Assembly: GCA_037178855.1 (NCBI GenBank)
Contig: JASJZC010000004.1
Coordinates: 1,426,001-1,490,000, forward strand
Length of the DNA stretch: 64,000 bases
DNA from: Oscheius sp. JU75
Lineage: Eukaryota > Nematoda > Chromadorea > Rhabditida > Rhabditidae
Reading direction: 5' to 3'
How positions within the stretch are numbered: the stretch's first letter is position 1; every line of letters starts with the position of its first letter. A model generated the notes under the pieces. The model was not told the DNA's origin. It ran no database searches and saw only the letters and a list, made by a program, of their open reading frames with translations. The position numbers and the translations under genes were made by a program. Shown piece by piece: positions 44,862 to 56,789 of this stretch.

Positions 44862-46606
44862 ATGGCAGCTGCTTCCTTCTCCGAGCTGGTAAGTTCCAGC
44901 ACGTTACCCGGAGTCATTTCTACCCAATGCAGTCGACTCACACGGCAAATGAGATCGATTGTGAATACCCGAAGCCGTCGGTGCGTGTGCTGCTAAAGAT
45001 CGACGAGTTTGCCATAGCCGGAAGTGGTAGCCGATTCGCGATGGAGAAGTTCGTCTACGAGGGCTTCAACTTCTTCGTCCACTACGAGATGGATGCGGAG
45101 AGCAACAAAACGAACAAACTGTGTCTGTCTGCTGTGGCCACCTGCCCAGCCGAGTACAGTCTGCTCTACCAGCTGCGAGTCCGTGTCGGCCGAGAAGGAG
45201 ATGAGGAGACACACGTCGTGGACCGTCTGGTGGCACAGTTCGAGCCAAATCAAAGACCGCTGACGATCATTCTCCAGGACGAGAAGGTCGAAGTGGTCAA
45301 GATCGAGATGAGGACGATCAACAAGTTCTACTGGCCGCATCCTCTGTTTAACGTTGGCGATCTAGACATTATCTTCGAGTCAGGAAGTCGTCTTCGTGTC
45401 TGGAAGGCTGTCCTCGCCCAGGCCTCATCCTATTTCCATCAGACTCTGGTCGAAGATCCTACTGTCACAGCCATCAACGTGGGCAGTTTCCCAGTCAATC
45501 AGATGGTCGAGCTGCTCCTTCAACTCTATCCGACTGCTCGTCCCGTTTACAGCGATGTCAACACTCTGGCTCCGGCTGCTATCGGCTTCTACGTGAACTC
45601 TGTCATCTATGCCATCGAACATCATCTGGTCAAGTACCGCTTCAAGTCGATAAGCATGGAGGAAAAGTGGAAGCTGGCCATGGATCTCGAGCTGGTGGAC
45701 GCCTTGCAGCAGTTGGTCGCTCTGTCTGTCGAGACTGGCTACTGGGATCACAAGATGGCCGCAGGATGGCAGCCGAGTCAGTTCTTCTCCCAGCAGCATT
45801 ACCACGAACTCGTCGCTCCGGTGGTGGCTGCAACGCGTCAGAACAGCTGGAAAGGACTGGCCGATCCGTGGAAACAGCCCGACTACTTCCATCCCGGATC
45901 CTTCAAGACGACTCTGGTCTTCCGTGCTACTCTCTTCTACGTCCCCACGAGCATCTTCAACCTGCATGGAACTGACGGATTCGTCAAAAACGAGGATGAA
46001 AGTCTGGCGGCCCAGTTCACTAATGAGATGGAAATGATCTGTGGTCAGATGCAGAACGTTCCGGGTACTGTTCTCCTGGCTCTATTCGACTCTCTTCTGC
46101 CTGGAGGTCCACCCGTACCAGCTCAGATGCTCCGTGCTGCTCTCGTCTTCTGTCACGATCACGCATGGCAACGGGCCAAGGAGAAGATCGAGCAGCGTCT
46201 CCAGCTCGAGCCCCCAAAGTCGGCCGACCACTTTGCCCAACAGATGATCTTTGCCGAACGTTTCCAACTTTTCAACATGCTCCGTACGTGCCTCTTCCGT
46301 GCTGAGAGCTGTGCCAACGGATTCGCCGGTGAGCTATCTGGTCGTGGATTCCCGCGCGCCTCGAACGAGCTCAGAGGATGCCTGATCGATCGTCTCTGTG
46401 CTGGCTGGTCGCTCTTCCCCAAGATTGTCAACCCACTGGCCAGCAGGAAGCCGACGGAGCAGATGGATCGCGAGGTGACCGAGGAGAAGGCTGGGGCGGC
46501 AGAAGCTGTCCACGACACCCCCACTATGGCCGAGATTTCCTCCGAGTACGTCTTCGGACCGCTGGCCGATTTCACGAAGGAGGAAGAAGTCGTCCTAGAA
46601 GCCTAA
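44862..46606 (+). CDS. Tandem BTB-domain protein, copy 2
   Basis: A nine-codon first exon (MAAASFSEL) and a 44-bp intron (44889-44932) precede one long exon, giving about 566 residues. The N-terminal beta-rich region contains EYSLLYQLRVRVGREG and KIEMRTINKFYWPHP. A BTB-like domain follows (DLDIIFESGSRLRVWKAVLA, LLLQLYPTARPVYSD) with BACK-like helices. A second, more diverged unit has TTLVFRATLFYVPT, QMLRAALVFCHDHAWQRAKE and QQMIFAERFQLFNMLRTCLF. The tail is Glu-rich. It is a clear paralogue of the minus-strand gene at 26738-28483, but has lost, or never had, the intron between the two units. The ATG sits one base after GATCCAG. A substrate-adaptor role for a CUL-3 ligase is inferred only from the fold. 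Confidence 0.78.
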
Positions 46607-47360
46607 TAGGTCTCTATCGAAATCTAGTTGCAGATGTATCTACCTAAAATTTCCCCGTGTTATTGATTTCTTGCTATTTCTCGGTCTTGTCCTTGCAGAA
46701 AAGAGCTTGATATTGTTGAGATTGTCGGGGTAGTCTAGGATTTGTTTGGGAGGGAACTAGAAGATTTGTACCTGGAGGCAGTCTCGTATGAATTGACCCT
46801 TTCAGTGATGTGAGTACAACTAGCCCCTTGATTCAGACAGTTCAACTGTACGAGAGAACATTGTTGGATACTGGACTTAATGGTATCGTTGACTTTTTCA
46901 CCCCCGCCTGACAGTAAATATGCGGGCGGAATGGTCAGGCTCGTGGGGAGCTGTGTTCAGTCGGCGGTCACCAAAGTTCTGATTATTGGTGACGAGATTA
47001 TACTCTTTTGTAGGATGATACAGGAGGAGTAGGATCAGCGCGATCAGTTCGGAAGCCAAGCACTCAGCAAGAGATCTCCATAGAGTTTGTAGCAAGCAAG
47101 AAGGTTTGGGATCTGACAGTGAGATAGATTTGGTTCAGTTGAGACACTGTGGAATGGCTTCAGAGGCCCCTGACTTGACAAGTCGGAAAGATTGATTTTG
47201 TAGGTCGCGTAAGCTATTTGAACTTTACATGGAGCAAGAAATCAGAGAAGCTCGAAGAATAGACAGTAGGCAGTTGTCGAAATTTCCACAAGTACTTAGT
47301 GGCGTTGAGTGAAACGAAAGATTGGAGCATCTGGGCGAGTCAAAAGTTCATTCAAAACAT
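46607..47360. other. Convergent intergenic region
   Basis: No coding or RNA feature is recognised; it separates the tandem BTB gene from the four-pass membrane gene on the other strand. Confidence 0.5.
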
Positions 47361-48125
47361 TTAAACTGGAGTCAGTGCTCCGAGGGTTCTCTCCATAAAA
47401 CTCTCGTCCTCGAATCGGACTTTCTGAACAGAAGTCGCCGTCAATGGGATCTCCTTGGCTCTCTGTTCGGCCCTTCTCAGGATTTTCCAGTATCGATAGA
47501 GAATGATTGTAGTGATAAATCGACCAATGAACCACAGAACGAGAAGACTTCCCATCACGAGACCGAAGATTCTTGCTGAAATACATGTTCAGAGAACGTA
47601 GGAGAACTACCATTCCACTCTCTTCCCTTGTACGAGATCAGTTTGCCGTCCAGGGCATTCGGGAATACTGCCATTGTGAAGAAACCGAGTGACATGGCCA
47701 GGTCGAAAATGAGGGTGAGACACTGAACCAAGGAAATGAGTCAAATTAAGAACTCACCAGGAAAACCAGATGAGATTGCAGAAGTTTTGGACGCCGTTTT
47801 ATCACAGCCACCATTACGATGACCACTTGGATTGTGAGGATGAAAAGATTGACACTGATTATGACTATGCTCCCTGAAGATATCTTAACAAGTGTCTAAA
47901 AAAAGAACGAACATGCTTCTCGATGATTGATACAGGCAAATATGAGAACAATGAGATAATAGAACCAATAGCCGATTTCCATTACTCCAACCACCATCGA
48001 GGCTCCCTAAACAGCAATTCTTTGCCAATTGAAGGGTCGGATACTCTGTAGGTTAGTCGGCCACAGCATGGCTTTCTCTCCTCTTCGAACTCCGCCACGA
48101 CCACGGGTGTTGTGAACGTTGCCAT
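47361..48125 (-). CDS. Four-pass membrane protein (nematode family, LAPTM/DUF7027-like)
   Basis: The start at 48125 (MATFTTPVVVAEFEEERKP) leads through a CCGRLTYRGAS block into four hydrophobic segments: EIGYWFYYLIVLIFAW, SIVIISVNLFILTIQVVIV, CLTLIFDLAMSLGFFTMAVF and FGLVMGSLLVLWFIGRFITT. A basic cytosolic tail ends RTLGALTPV. Phase requires introns at about 48008-48047, 47877-47936, 47726-47759 and 47577-47611. The CC-G-x-x-Y-R-G-A start before TM1 is a pattern of nematode four-TM proteins. The gene begins 140 bp after the stop of the coiled-coil/LC8 gene on the same strand and may be its operon partner. Confidence 0.65.
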
Positions 48126-48265
48126 ATTGGAAAAAGGGCAATAAGTGCTATAAGCGGAGCCGATTGGGCCAGCGAGTTTGAATTTATCAGTGAGTGTGCG
48201 CTCTTGTTGATAAGGAGAAGAAGGGGGCCGCCGGAAACAAGACCCATGAATCAGAAACAATTTAC

Positions 48266-49667
48266 TCAATATCTAAACAGAATCATCTCGAAGTTGCCGA
48301 GTCGAAACCGAATGTAGCAGTTATTGTTGTGCTGGACCAGGGCTCCGTGACCGTCTGTCCGAAAGAGGACTGCCTAAATTGTATTCAGTTTTATAGCGGA
48401 ATGTAAACAAGAGTACCTGCCAATGTGTACCGTACAGTTCGTCGAAGTACTTGCTGACATAGGCCGTGGCAGCATCTCCTCTTAGTTCCCTAGTCCCGAT
48501 AGCGTCTTTTACCGCCTCCACCGCGTACTTTTCCATTTCTGGGTGAAGATAGTTTTTCAGAACCTCAAAGTTCTCTATGTTCGGCTGGTCGGTAAGGTAG
48601 TTCTTGATCTCCGTCTGAACGAGGAGACTGAGAGGCAAGAGAGCCACGAACCTCTAGGAACTCGGACTTTTTTTGCTCAAAAATCAGTTTCTTGGTGGCA
48701 TCTTTTAGTTGTTCCGTGCACTCGGAGAGAGACGTGTTGTTCAGAATGAGCTCCTTCTGGAGCTCTTCCATCTTTCCGAGAATGTCAGCCAGGGTCTTGT
48801 TTTTGCTGAATCTCTTGTTCACTAACTGGTATGAATAACTCACATCTCCTCCTCTCTCTTGTATCTCTCCAGCTGTCGATCTTTCTCCTCCAGATCTTCT
48901 GCTGTTTCATCGAGATCTCTCATCTTCTGTTCTAGATCCTTTACCTTCTTGGCAAGTCTCTCGTTCATTTTGTCCAATACTTCCACCTGGAACTTCTGTC
49001 ATTTCCTGTAAGAAAAGACTGACCTGTTCCGAAAGACTTTCATTCTCTACCTGTAGTTTGGCAAGGATTCTGTTACCACTGTTTGTAGTCACCTGCAGCG
49101 CTTCTTTTCTGCCCTCGATCTGGATTGCTGGACAGCCGGCAGGAATCTCTGCCTGGACCTTGGAGTCATGAGAAGTGTTCTGAGCTTCTGGGACACTAGG
49201 AGCTGGTTCTGTCCTCGATCCAGTGGGATCCTGGGGAGAGACCGATTCGGCACTGGAGACAACTGGAACAGAGTGCATTGCTATCTGTCACTGTTACCTG
49301 AGACAACAGACTCCATTTCGGAGGGCATATCCTCACTCTTCGTTCCTTCAACCGACTCTTTTCTGACTTCTTGAATCCCCGAATTGACGTAAGTCGAGAA
49401 GGTCGATGATTTTCTTGGTGGCGGAGAGCGAATTGGTTCTGTTCCCTGACCTGCATCGAAATGTTTACATAACTCGAAAGACTGACCGTCCTCCTGTTCC
49501 AGAATGTACAGCATAGCATTCATCACATAGGTGACAGCAAGAAGGTCTTCTAATTCTTGAGTCAAGGTGTATATCATTTGGAAGAGAGAGAGTGAGGAAC
49601 AAGCTCTGCATGTGACGCTTCCGTTGTTGTAATATGAGAAAACAGCTGTCACCACGTGCTCTGTCAT
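48266..49667 (-). CDS. Coiled-coil protein ending in a dynein light chain (LC8-like) domain
   Basis: The N-terminus (MTEHVVTAVFSYYNNGSVTC, then LEDLLAVTYVMNAMLYILEQ) is a compact helical region I do not recognise. A Ser/Pro/Glu-rich linker follows. Then comes a long coiled coil (VLDKMNERLAKKVKDLEQKM, FSKNKTLADILGKMEELQKE). The last ~90 residues read KYAVEAVKDAIGTRELRGDA, AYVSKYFDELYGTHWQ and, after a short intron (about 48373-48417), AVLFRTDGHGALVQHNNNC and YIRFRLGNFEMILFRY. That is the helix-helix, W-x-x-x-x-G, beta-strand order of LC8. LC8 normally exists as a free ~89-residue dimer, so a covalent fusion to a coiled coil is unusual. It may be a self-dimerising centrosomal or axonemal hub; this is inference. 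Confidence 0.65.
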
Positions 49668-50434
49668 TTTTTCGAGTAGAGAGTTATTGGTCAGCGATCA
49701 TCTGTCCGTCGCCCTTATCGGCCAAATCAATCGACCCAGTCCACTTCCTTCACAAGTTTCCACTGGCAACCCGACGAGGTCAGAGACCGGTCGAATCGAT
49801 CGTGGAGTGAGGGAAGGCCCGGCTGGCACTATTTGTTTTCTGTTTGTTCTGCGATCTCGCCTCGAAACGAAGCTTGTCACCTTTTTCATCAGTTTTCGTG
49901 AGATTTTTCTATCAGATTGGCTCCCAATCTGTTGTCCACTGCTTATATTTCTCTGCCTCTGACAGCTCATTCGATTGAATTCGTCTCCCTCCCAACGTCT
50001 TTTGATCGAACGATTCAGACAGATACACACACACTCACACACTTTTAGGCATTTTGAACTAAATTGTCATCGCATGTGTCCACCACAGGGTCGGGATTCG
50101 GACTTTCTCTCTCGTTTTCTCTCACAATCTGTTCCTATTTGTCCGCCCCATCTACAGCAAAAGTCAGCGTGGTTTTGCGGGTTATGGGGAGATTATTCCC
50201 CCGTTTGTGTGCTTAACCATTCCCGCCAATTTCGAATTGTTCCAAAGGTTCCGTACCCTTTTTACCAGGGATTTAAAGAGCCTGGATGAAGATGAACTCC
50301 CAAAGCCTGAAACTCATGACCCGGCACTTTGTCCAAATAAACCCCCAATCTGTCTGCAAACAGGCAATTTCATCGACCATAAAGACTTTTTTCTCCTTCT
50401 CCAAATCTTTTTTGAATCAAAATTTTTTCCAGTA
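49668..50434. other. Divergent intergenic region
   Basis: This is the promoter region between the coiled-coil/LC8 gene (minus) and zak-1 (plus). CACA-rich and T-rich patches are present but no gene is recognised. Confidence 0.5.
50423..50432 (+). promoter_or_regulatory. Probable trans-splice acceptor for zak-1
   Basis: TTTTTTCCAG lies two bases before the ATG at 50435. Confidence 0.45.
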
Positions 50435-53026
50435 ATGTCCGACGAGACGACATCGACGTCGTTCCCGGTCGACTACTCTCCCTATCCAGAAATTCCCAGG
50501 GATGCCGTCGAAGTCTGTGAACAGTTGGGTGTAGGGTCCTTCGGATCAGGTTGGTTTCCGGTCGTCCCCTTCAAGATAACTTTAGAATTTAGTATACAAG
50601 GGTGTTTGGAATCATAACAACAACAAGGTCAAAATTGTCGCCATGAAGAAAGTGTTCATGTTACAGAAGGAGGTGAGTTCTTCCTTAATTCTCCTTACCT
50701 TTCCCGATTCAGGCAGAAATCTTGTCGAAGATCAGACACAGGAACATCATTGAATTTTACGGGATCTGCAAGACGGGAAACGATTTTTATATTGTGACTG
50801 AGTTTGCTGAGAAGGGAAGCTTGTATGATAATCTTCATCACGACGAAAACAGAGAGATTGACTTTGTCACTGTATTGAAATGGGCCAGAGAAGTGAGTAG
50901 ACTCTTCTGTTTTCACACATGATATCCGTTTCAGATAGCGGCAGGAATCCACTATCTGCACTACGACGCAATTCAGACGATTATTCATAGGGATCTGAAG
51001 AGTAAAAATGTTGTTCTAGACGGACAGAACAGGTGTAAGATCTGTGACTTCGGTACGTCGAAGGACCTCACACACTCCTGTACAGCACCGACTTGGGGGG
51101 GAACAGCTGCATGGATGAGGTTTGTTTCTCTACTCTAAAAGAAAAAGGCTTTTTTAGTCCAGAGATCATCAATCAGAACGAGAGTCTCACACCTGCGTCG
51201 GATGTCTGGAGTTTCGGAGTAGTCCTTTGGGAGCTGCTCTCTCGCGAAATCCCTTACAAAGATTTCACCGAGTTCCGTATTTACACACTCATTACCCAGA
51301 ATGGAGTGAATCTGGTTATTCCGGACAGCTGTCCTCCTGCTCTGGCAAAGTTGGCTCCATTCCCTATCTTTATACTTCTTTTAGTTTGATGCGTGGATGT
51401 TGGAAGATGGCACCGAAGGAGAGAGTTACAATGCGGAAAATGGTCAATGAGCTGGCTCTCATGGACAAATGCGAGTCGACGAAGAAGGAATGCCAGAAGT
51501 TTTTGTACAAAGAAGACTGGAAGAAGGACATCGAAATCCAGAAGAAGGAGCTGGAAGCGCAGAGAAAGATGCTGGAGAAGCAGAAGGAGAAACTATTCCA
51601 GCAGCAGAGAGCCTTCCAGAGGAGAGTCAGACAAGAAAGTGCTCTTCTGGACGCAGTCAGAGATCCACCTCCCGATGTGGGCACCTGGTCTGAACAGCAT
51701 ACTGTAATGTGGATAGGAAGGGTCCTCAATACTGGTTGGTTCCTTGTGCTGTCAACTTGACCAATCATATTAGACGACATAAAGTTTCTGGACAAGGTGA
51801 AGACAGCTGTCTGTCGGCATCGGATCACGGGTGCTCGACTACTCGAAATGACCCAGAAGGACTTTGAATCGCTGGGAGTGAACAAACTAGGCTGTCGAAT
51901 GCAGCTGATGTCCGGAGTGAAGAAACTGAGAGAAGCACACAGCAAGTTTGTCGACTTTCCGACTCTGGCCCAGGCCAAGCAGCTCACTCTTTCTGTGGTA
52001 TTTCTCTTCGGAAAACTAGTATAAGACGTTTTTCAGAAACCGAAAGAAGAGTTTCCAAGTCCTCTTTTTAGCGGCCTACCACTGGTTTTGATATTGGGCT
52101 TCTACCCCAGACCGGGATCAGCCTCGACCCGATTGAAGTTTTACGTCGATGTTGACTGGGACGACGATGAAGTGAGTACAGAAATACTATTCCGAAACTT
52201 CTGATTTAGCCATCGACGTCTACAATCACTCCATCCAGTATGGTAAAAACAGCTTGCTTCACTGTCCTCGACGACGATACTAATGTAAGTTTAAATGGTT
52301 GAAGTCGCACAATCGTTCAGAGACCACTAAATGAGCCGGCTTGTTATTCGGGCTACAGTAACTGGGCAATGGAGTGGGTCACAAAGGCTGAGCATGTTCA
52401 GAGAGTACGGGTCATCGCCAACCTTCACTATTCGGATCGAGTCGTGGGTTCTAAGACAAAGATTTCACTTATAACTTTCTACAGACTGAGCCACGGAGTA
52501 CAGAACTGGTCGCAGTGGTCACAAATTTCGATAGACCGTCAACTTTAATTGAGAGAAGAGTCAGAGTACGGACTGGGAGAAGATCCTCTTTGACTCCGAG
52601 TTCTGGAGGATCTCTGTTACATGTTGGTTTACTTGAAGAACTGTAATGAAATCCCTTTCAGACAACAGTCAGCAGCCCTCTTTTGCGCGGTGTTTGGCAG
52701 AAGAAGGCCTCGGAGACCAAGTTCAATCTCCTCGAATCGGAGATTGCTTCTGTGAATTGTGAGTCACAAACTTGGATCTAAATATTCCTTTCAGCCGCTC
52801 TAATAGCCGAGCAACAGAGCGTCAAGTTTGGTCTGGAAGAAGAGCCAAAAGGTCCGCCTTCGAATGGACCAAGGAAAAAGAAGGGAGCTAGAAAACGGAC
52901 AGAGTCTGCCAATGTAAGACTTCTAACTATTTTAAGCTCGATTTCAGTTGGAATGTCAAAACACAAAGGTACACGGCGGTAAATCCAAATGGGCTTGGAA
53001 GAAACAGGATCGCCATCTCAACTAGA
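50435..53026 (+). CDS. zak-1: ZAK / MLTK mixed-lineage MAP3K with SAM domain
   Basis: This stress-activated MAP kinase kinase kinase senses stalled ribosomes in animals. The kinase domain has LGVGSFGSVYKGVW (joined across intron 1), KIVAMKK, HRDLKSKNVV, CDFGTSKDL and an activation segment GGTAAWMSPE. It ends near RMTMRKM-like sequence at 51430. A leucine-zipper coiled coil follows (EIQKKELEAQRKMLEKQKEK). A SAM domain comes next (WSEQHTVMWIGRVL to VNKLGCRMQLMSGVKKLREA). Together kinase, zipper and SAM define ZAK. The C-terminal ~300 residues hold a beta-rich region (PLVLILGFYPRPGSASTRL) and a basic tail ending KQDRHLN. Introns are 40-50 bp. Confidence 0.92.
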
Positions 53027-53268
53027 CTCAATTTTGTGATAAACCGCTACACGGACTGGTTGTGCCTCTTGATCTCGGACATCTTTGCTCACTTATTACT
53101 TTTGTCATCAATAGTTTTGTTCTCAATATAAAAAAGTTCTGTATGAAACTCTAGTTATTCTTCGATCCATGGTTCTGATGCAAGAACAGGGAATGGATAG
53201 ATTATCTTTGCTGCTATAACAAGGTCTAAAACAACGAATACCCGTATTTTGAGCAGAAAAATATATGG

Positions 53269-53520
53269 CTACTCATCGACTGGCCTCGGTCTCAAGACTC
53301 CTAGCGTATTTGGAAGAGTGCCAGTTTCAGAGGACATCTCTCCTCTTGCCAGTCTCTGCTCTCTTTGATCTTGAACCGATTGCTGGAGGTACGGGATGGC
53401 TGCTTGTTTCGGGAAGAACTTTTTCTCGGCATAGTATCCCACGGTCCCGATTACGGCAGCGATTGGCAGGACTAGGAAGTTGGAGAACCGCTGTCCGAAG
53501 GCGAAAAGGACCGGCCACAT
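53269..53520 (-). CDS. SMIM12-like small membrane protein
   Basis: A single-exon gene of 83 residues. MWPVLFAFGQRFSNFLVLPI continues into AAVIGTVGYYAEKKF, with one membrane helix near the N-terminus. The MWPV start, the VGYYxE after the helix and the charged QREQRLARGE tail match animal SMIM12 (C1orf212), whose function is poorly known. The tail is shorter than in the human protein. Confidence 0.75.
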   Translation of the reverse strand: MWPVLFAFGQRFSNFLVLPIAAVIGTVGYYAEKKFFPKQAAIPYLQQSVQDQREQRLARGEMSSETGTLPNTLGVLRPRPVDE

Positions 53521-54088
53521 AGAGAACTAGACTGGAAATTAAAGTTTGGTTTCTAATAAATGGGGTATAAGATTTTGTAGAAGATGTTTCATAAAATGTA
53601 AAAAGAACGAGTTGAGAAAAGTAAGGGGAGAGAACCGCGACAGCTGCATGCTCTTTTATAACGAACTTGCACAACGGACTTGTGTCATTCAAAACCTTAT
53701 TTTCACTTGTTTTCTCATCTCTTTCCTGGAAAAACTTCATGTTTCACGTTCTCTTACATGCAATGTAGTCAAGGGAGTCAGCGATGTGCATGTTTTCCCT
53801 GCGTCGTCTGTTGCAAAAGAGGTTGTTTACTGGTTGCAGTCTCGTGATTCTCTTCCTCTTTCAGTTTTTCCTTTCAAAAAATAGCTTGGTCAAATAGCAC
53901 GACAAGAACTGTGTGCTTCAATATGGTACGTAGAATGCTTAGCCAAAATGGGCTGTTTTGCGCTATGCGCGGGAATCGTTTTTTGTAACCTTTATTTAAG
54001 CTTGTTCCTTTTCTTCCAGTGTTTGTGTTTAAAGTTCCACTTTTTCTCGAGTTTTACGAATTATTTTGGTAGAAACGATAAATATAAG
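53521..54088. other. Divergent intergenic region
   Basis: T-rich sequence lies between the SMIM12-like start and the SET-domain gene. No feature is recognised. Confidence 0.5.
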
Positions 54089-56700
54089 ATGTCCGCCGAA
54101 GACGATAAAGGCGATAAAATTCCCAAACTTGTGAGCTGGAACGAGAATCGCAGCCTCTGCGAAGTTAGTTGCAGCAAGTTTCTGACAAACTCTAATATTT
54201 TTAGGCATATAGGGACAAACCAGTCAAGTATGGAAATCTCACCAAAGAAGAGCGAGCGGCCAAAGAGGAAAAGGACAACACAGCAACAGCGAAGAGACTG
54301 GCTCGAAAGATCTTGGCTCTTCGCAAGGAAGGAAGACGAGCAAAGGACAAGAATTCGACGGCGCCTGTTTTCAGGCCATTGGCTTACAGACCAGAAGGAA
54401 GTAGATTGCTACTTGCAGAGTTAGTTTATCGACCTTTTTCAATTTGTTTTGTTTAGAGATCTGTCTCTTCATCAACTGGACATGGATGTTGATTGGGAAC
54501 TCCAAGACAGGGAGCGAGGATCCATCAGCGTCTACTGTGATCTCCGTCACCAAACTAGCGAGCTCTTTCTCAGCAATGCCTTCCAATATCGTCACGGAAG
54601 ACCGTACGACATAAAAACGGATCAATATTTGCAATCCAATGTCAAGAACACTTCTCGGGATCTGTCTCGTCTACCACCCGATTACAGAGATTTTGTACAC
54701 AGTCAAAAAGCCACGGTACGTCTTATTAGCATTCAATAATCTTCTTTATTTGCAGTGTGTTTGCAAGTGCGCCGACTGTAGAAAGAACTCCAAATGCGAA
54801 TGCGCTCTCCTCGCCAAGCTACTCAACAAAGGACTCATCTGTCTGAAGGTGCTGCTATCAATCAACTAATCAATTCAACACCTTCAGAACAACAAGGCAT
54901 ACATCGACAACGAGATGACTGATGTGAATCACGAGGAGCTAACCAGTCTGGGAATAGGCTGTGGCCAAGCCTGTCACTGCTACCAGCACCGAAACTGCGA
55001 CAAGAACGTTGATCTTCTTCATCACGACATGCCAAAACTCGAGGTCTTCAGAAGAGATCCAATCGTGAACTTCGGAGTACGAACACTTGAATCTCTTCAA
55101 CCAGATACTTAGCTTTTTGGCATACAATTCAGCTTTTTTAGGCGACATAGTTTGTGAATTCACGGGAAAGCTAGAGCCGCAAGAAATGGTCGAACAATGC
55201 AAAGGAGCCGACGCCTATTCATTCCAGATCGTCTTCGATAGCAACTTGGATTTTCTGACTCGCACCTTCATTGACGAAATCGAGAAGAACGCTGAATATC
55301 GTCAATTCCGAAACATCTACAACGATCTCAAACAGCATGCCGATGATCTCAAGAAAAAGACGGTCACCGCACACATTTCGCCTCTAGTCAACGGAAACGT
55401 CGCTCAATTCGTCTCTCACGGATGTCTACCAAACTTGGAAGTTCTCAGGTTCGATTTTCTTCTTCCGTTTTGAACTTATTCACTTTCCAGGGTGATGGCC
55501 AATCACGCGCTTCCACAGTTCCATCGTCTCTTCCTAGTTGCTGCCAGACACATTGAAGCCGGAGAAGAGGTTCTTTCTTTAATGTGATCATCACGCCTTC
55601 CTACATTTAGCTCTTCATCAGTTATGGCAGCGATTATGTCAAGCATAGAATCAAGAAATGTCTCTGTGGTCAGCCGCTTTGCCTCAACGGTCCGAACAAG
55701 AACTATATTAAAAACGTCAGTAACCAGAAACTGGAAGAATTCCTCAGAAGGTCATTCCTACCAAAATGTCGCAAACAAGCCGAACTCACTGATGCATATC
55801 TGAAAGGACTAAAAGTTGGTGGTATATTGTCCAGACCGATAAATCCGGATAATTTGCGGTAAGATCTCCTTCTCTCAATTTCAAGTTGTTTTCCAGTGAG
55901 GATCTGATCGAGATAGAAGACGTTGAAAAGGCTCAGGAACAAAAAATCTATCACGAATACATTTTCAATCTAAAACAAGAACGAGCGAATGACATCCAAA
56001 CAGACTTCCAAGAATACGAAGAGACGAAGATCTATGCTGAATCGTTAGTTGGACTTGGAAGGCTGTTAAAGTCCTCTATTCAGCTCTTGTATGGAAACTG
56101 TTGACTACTTTTCATCGGTCAAAGTGAAGAGGGAGCCATCGGATATTATTGAGATCTACCAACAGCCCATTGACCTTGATGTTCCTATCAAAGACCGAAA
56201 TCCGCCTATGGTGCTTCCAATAATCAAAGTTGAGCCTGGTGAACATTACGAAGAAAAAGTTCTGTCCAGTGAAGAGAGGTACGCTTCTATTTTGACATCG
56301 TAACTAGCCTAAATTCTAGATTGCCAAGTATCATAAGAAGAAGGGGGACGGTGGACAGATCTCGAAAGAATCCGGGTTTGTCGCCGAGGAGAAATTGGCT
56401 TCAAAAAAGTACAGTCACGTAGGGCTCCTTCGGTGAAAAACCTATATCACCGTGTTCAGAAGAGCTACTAAGCATACTATCGTCAGTACGAGATCTTCCT
56501 CTTCTGAGTGCTGTCCTACGTCTGAAGAACCAATTCCGAGCAAAGAGCCTTCAGAGAAGGTCGAAAAGGCAAAGCTGAAAAATCTGAAAAACCAGCAGAA
56601 TCTGTTTGCCCAGCTGGGCATCAAGCCGATTTCTCACGAAATGAAGGGCTTCAGAATACCAATCAAGAAACGCCTAGAGTTGCTTTATGAGAATTCTTGA
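54089..56700 (+). CDS. SUV39-like SET-domain histone methyltransferase, divergent
   Basis: The start is MSAEDDKGDK at 54089. After a Lys/Arg-rich N-terminus, a pre-SET cysteine cluster reads CVCKCADCRKNSKCEC and later GCGQACHCYQHRNCDKN. The SET domain follows (NFGVRTLESLQPGDIVCEF, FVSHGCLPNLE, GEELFISYGSDY), and a post-SET CLCGQPLCLNG. This order is that of H3K9-type (SUV39/G9a/MET-2-like) enzymes. The active-site NHSCxPN is SHGCLPN here, losing the conserved asparagine. A long insertion lies inside SET (LDFLTRTFIDEIEKNAEYR). The join at 55104/55142 lacks a GT donor. The C-terminal region is acidic with VKVKREPSD and IKVEPGE SUMO-like sites; its last joins (about 56249-56452) are uncertain. 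Confidence 0.75.
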
Positions 56701-56789
56701 GCTGTCTAACGTCGTTTAGAATTTCTTCTACCGATCGCTCGACATCCAATTTCTTGTCTACCTCTAATCGAGAGCAACCATTTCCGACG

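Noticed and set aside
45425-45967. 180-codon antisense frame in the tandem BTB gene
   Set aside because: It is an antisense shadow of a long exon with strong codon bias.
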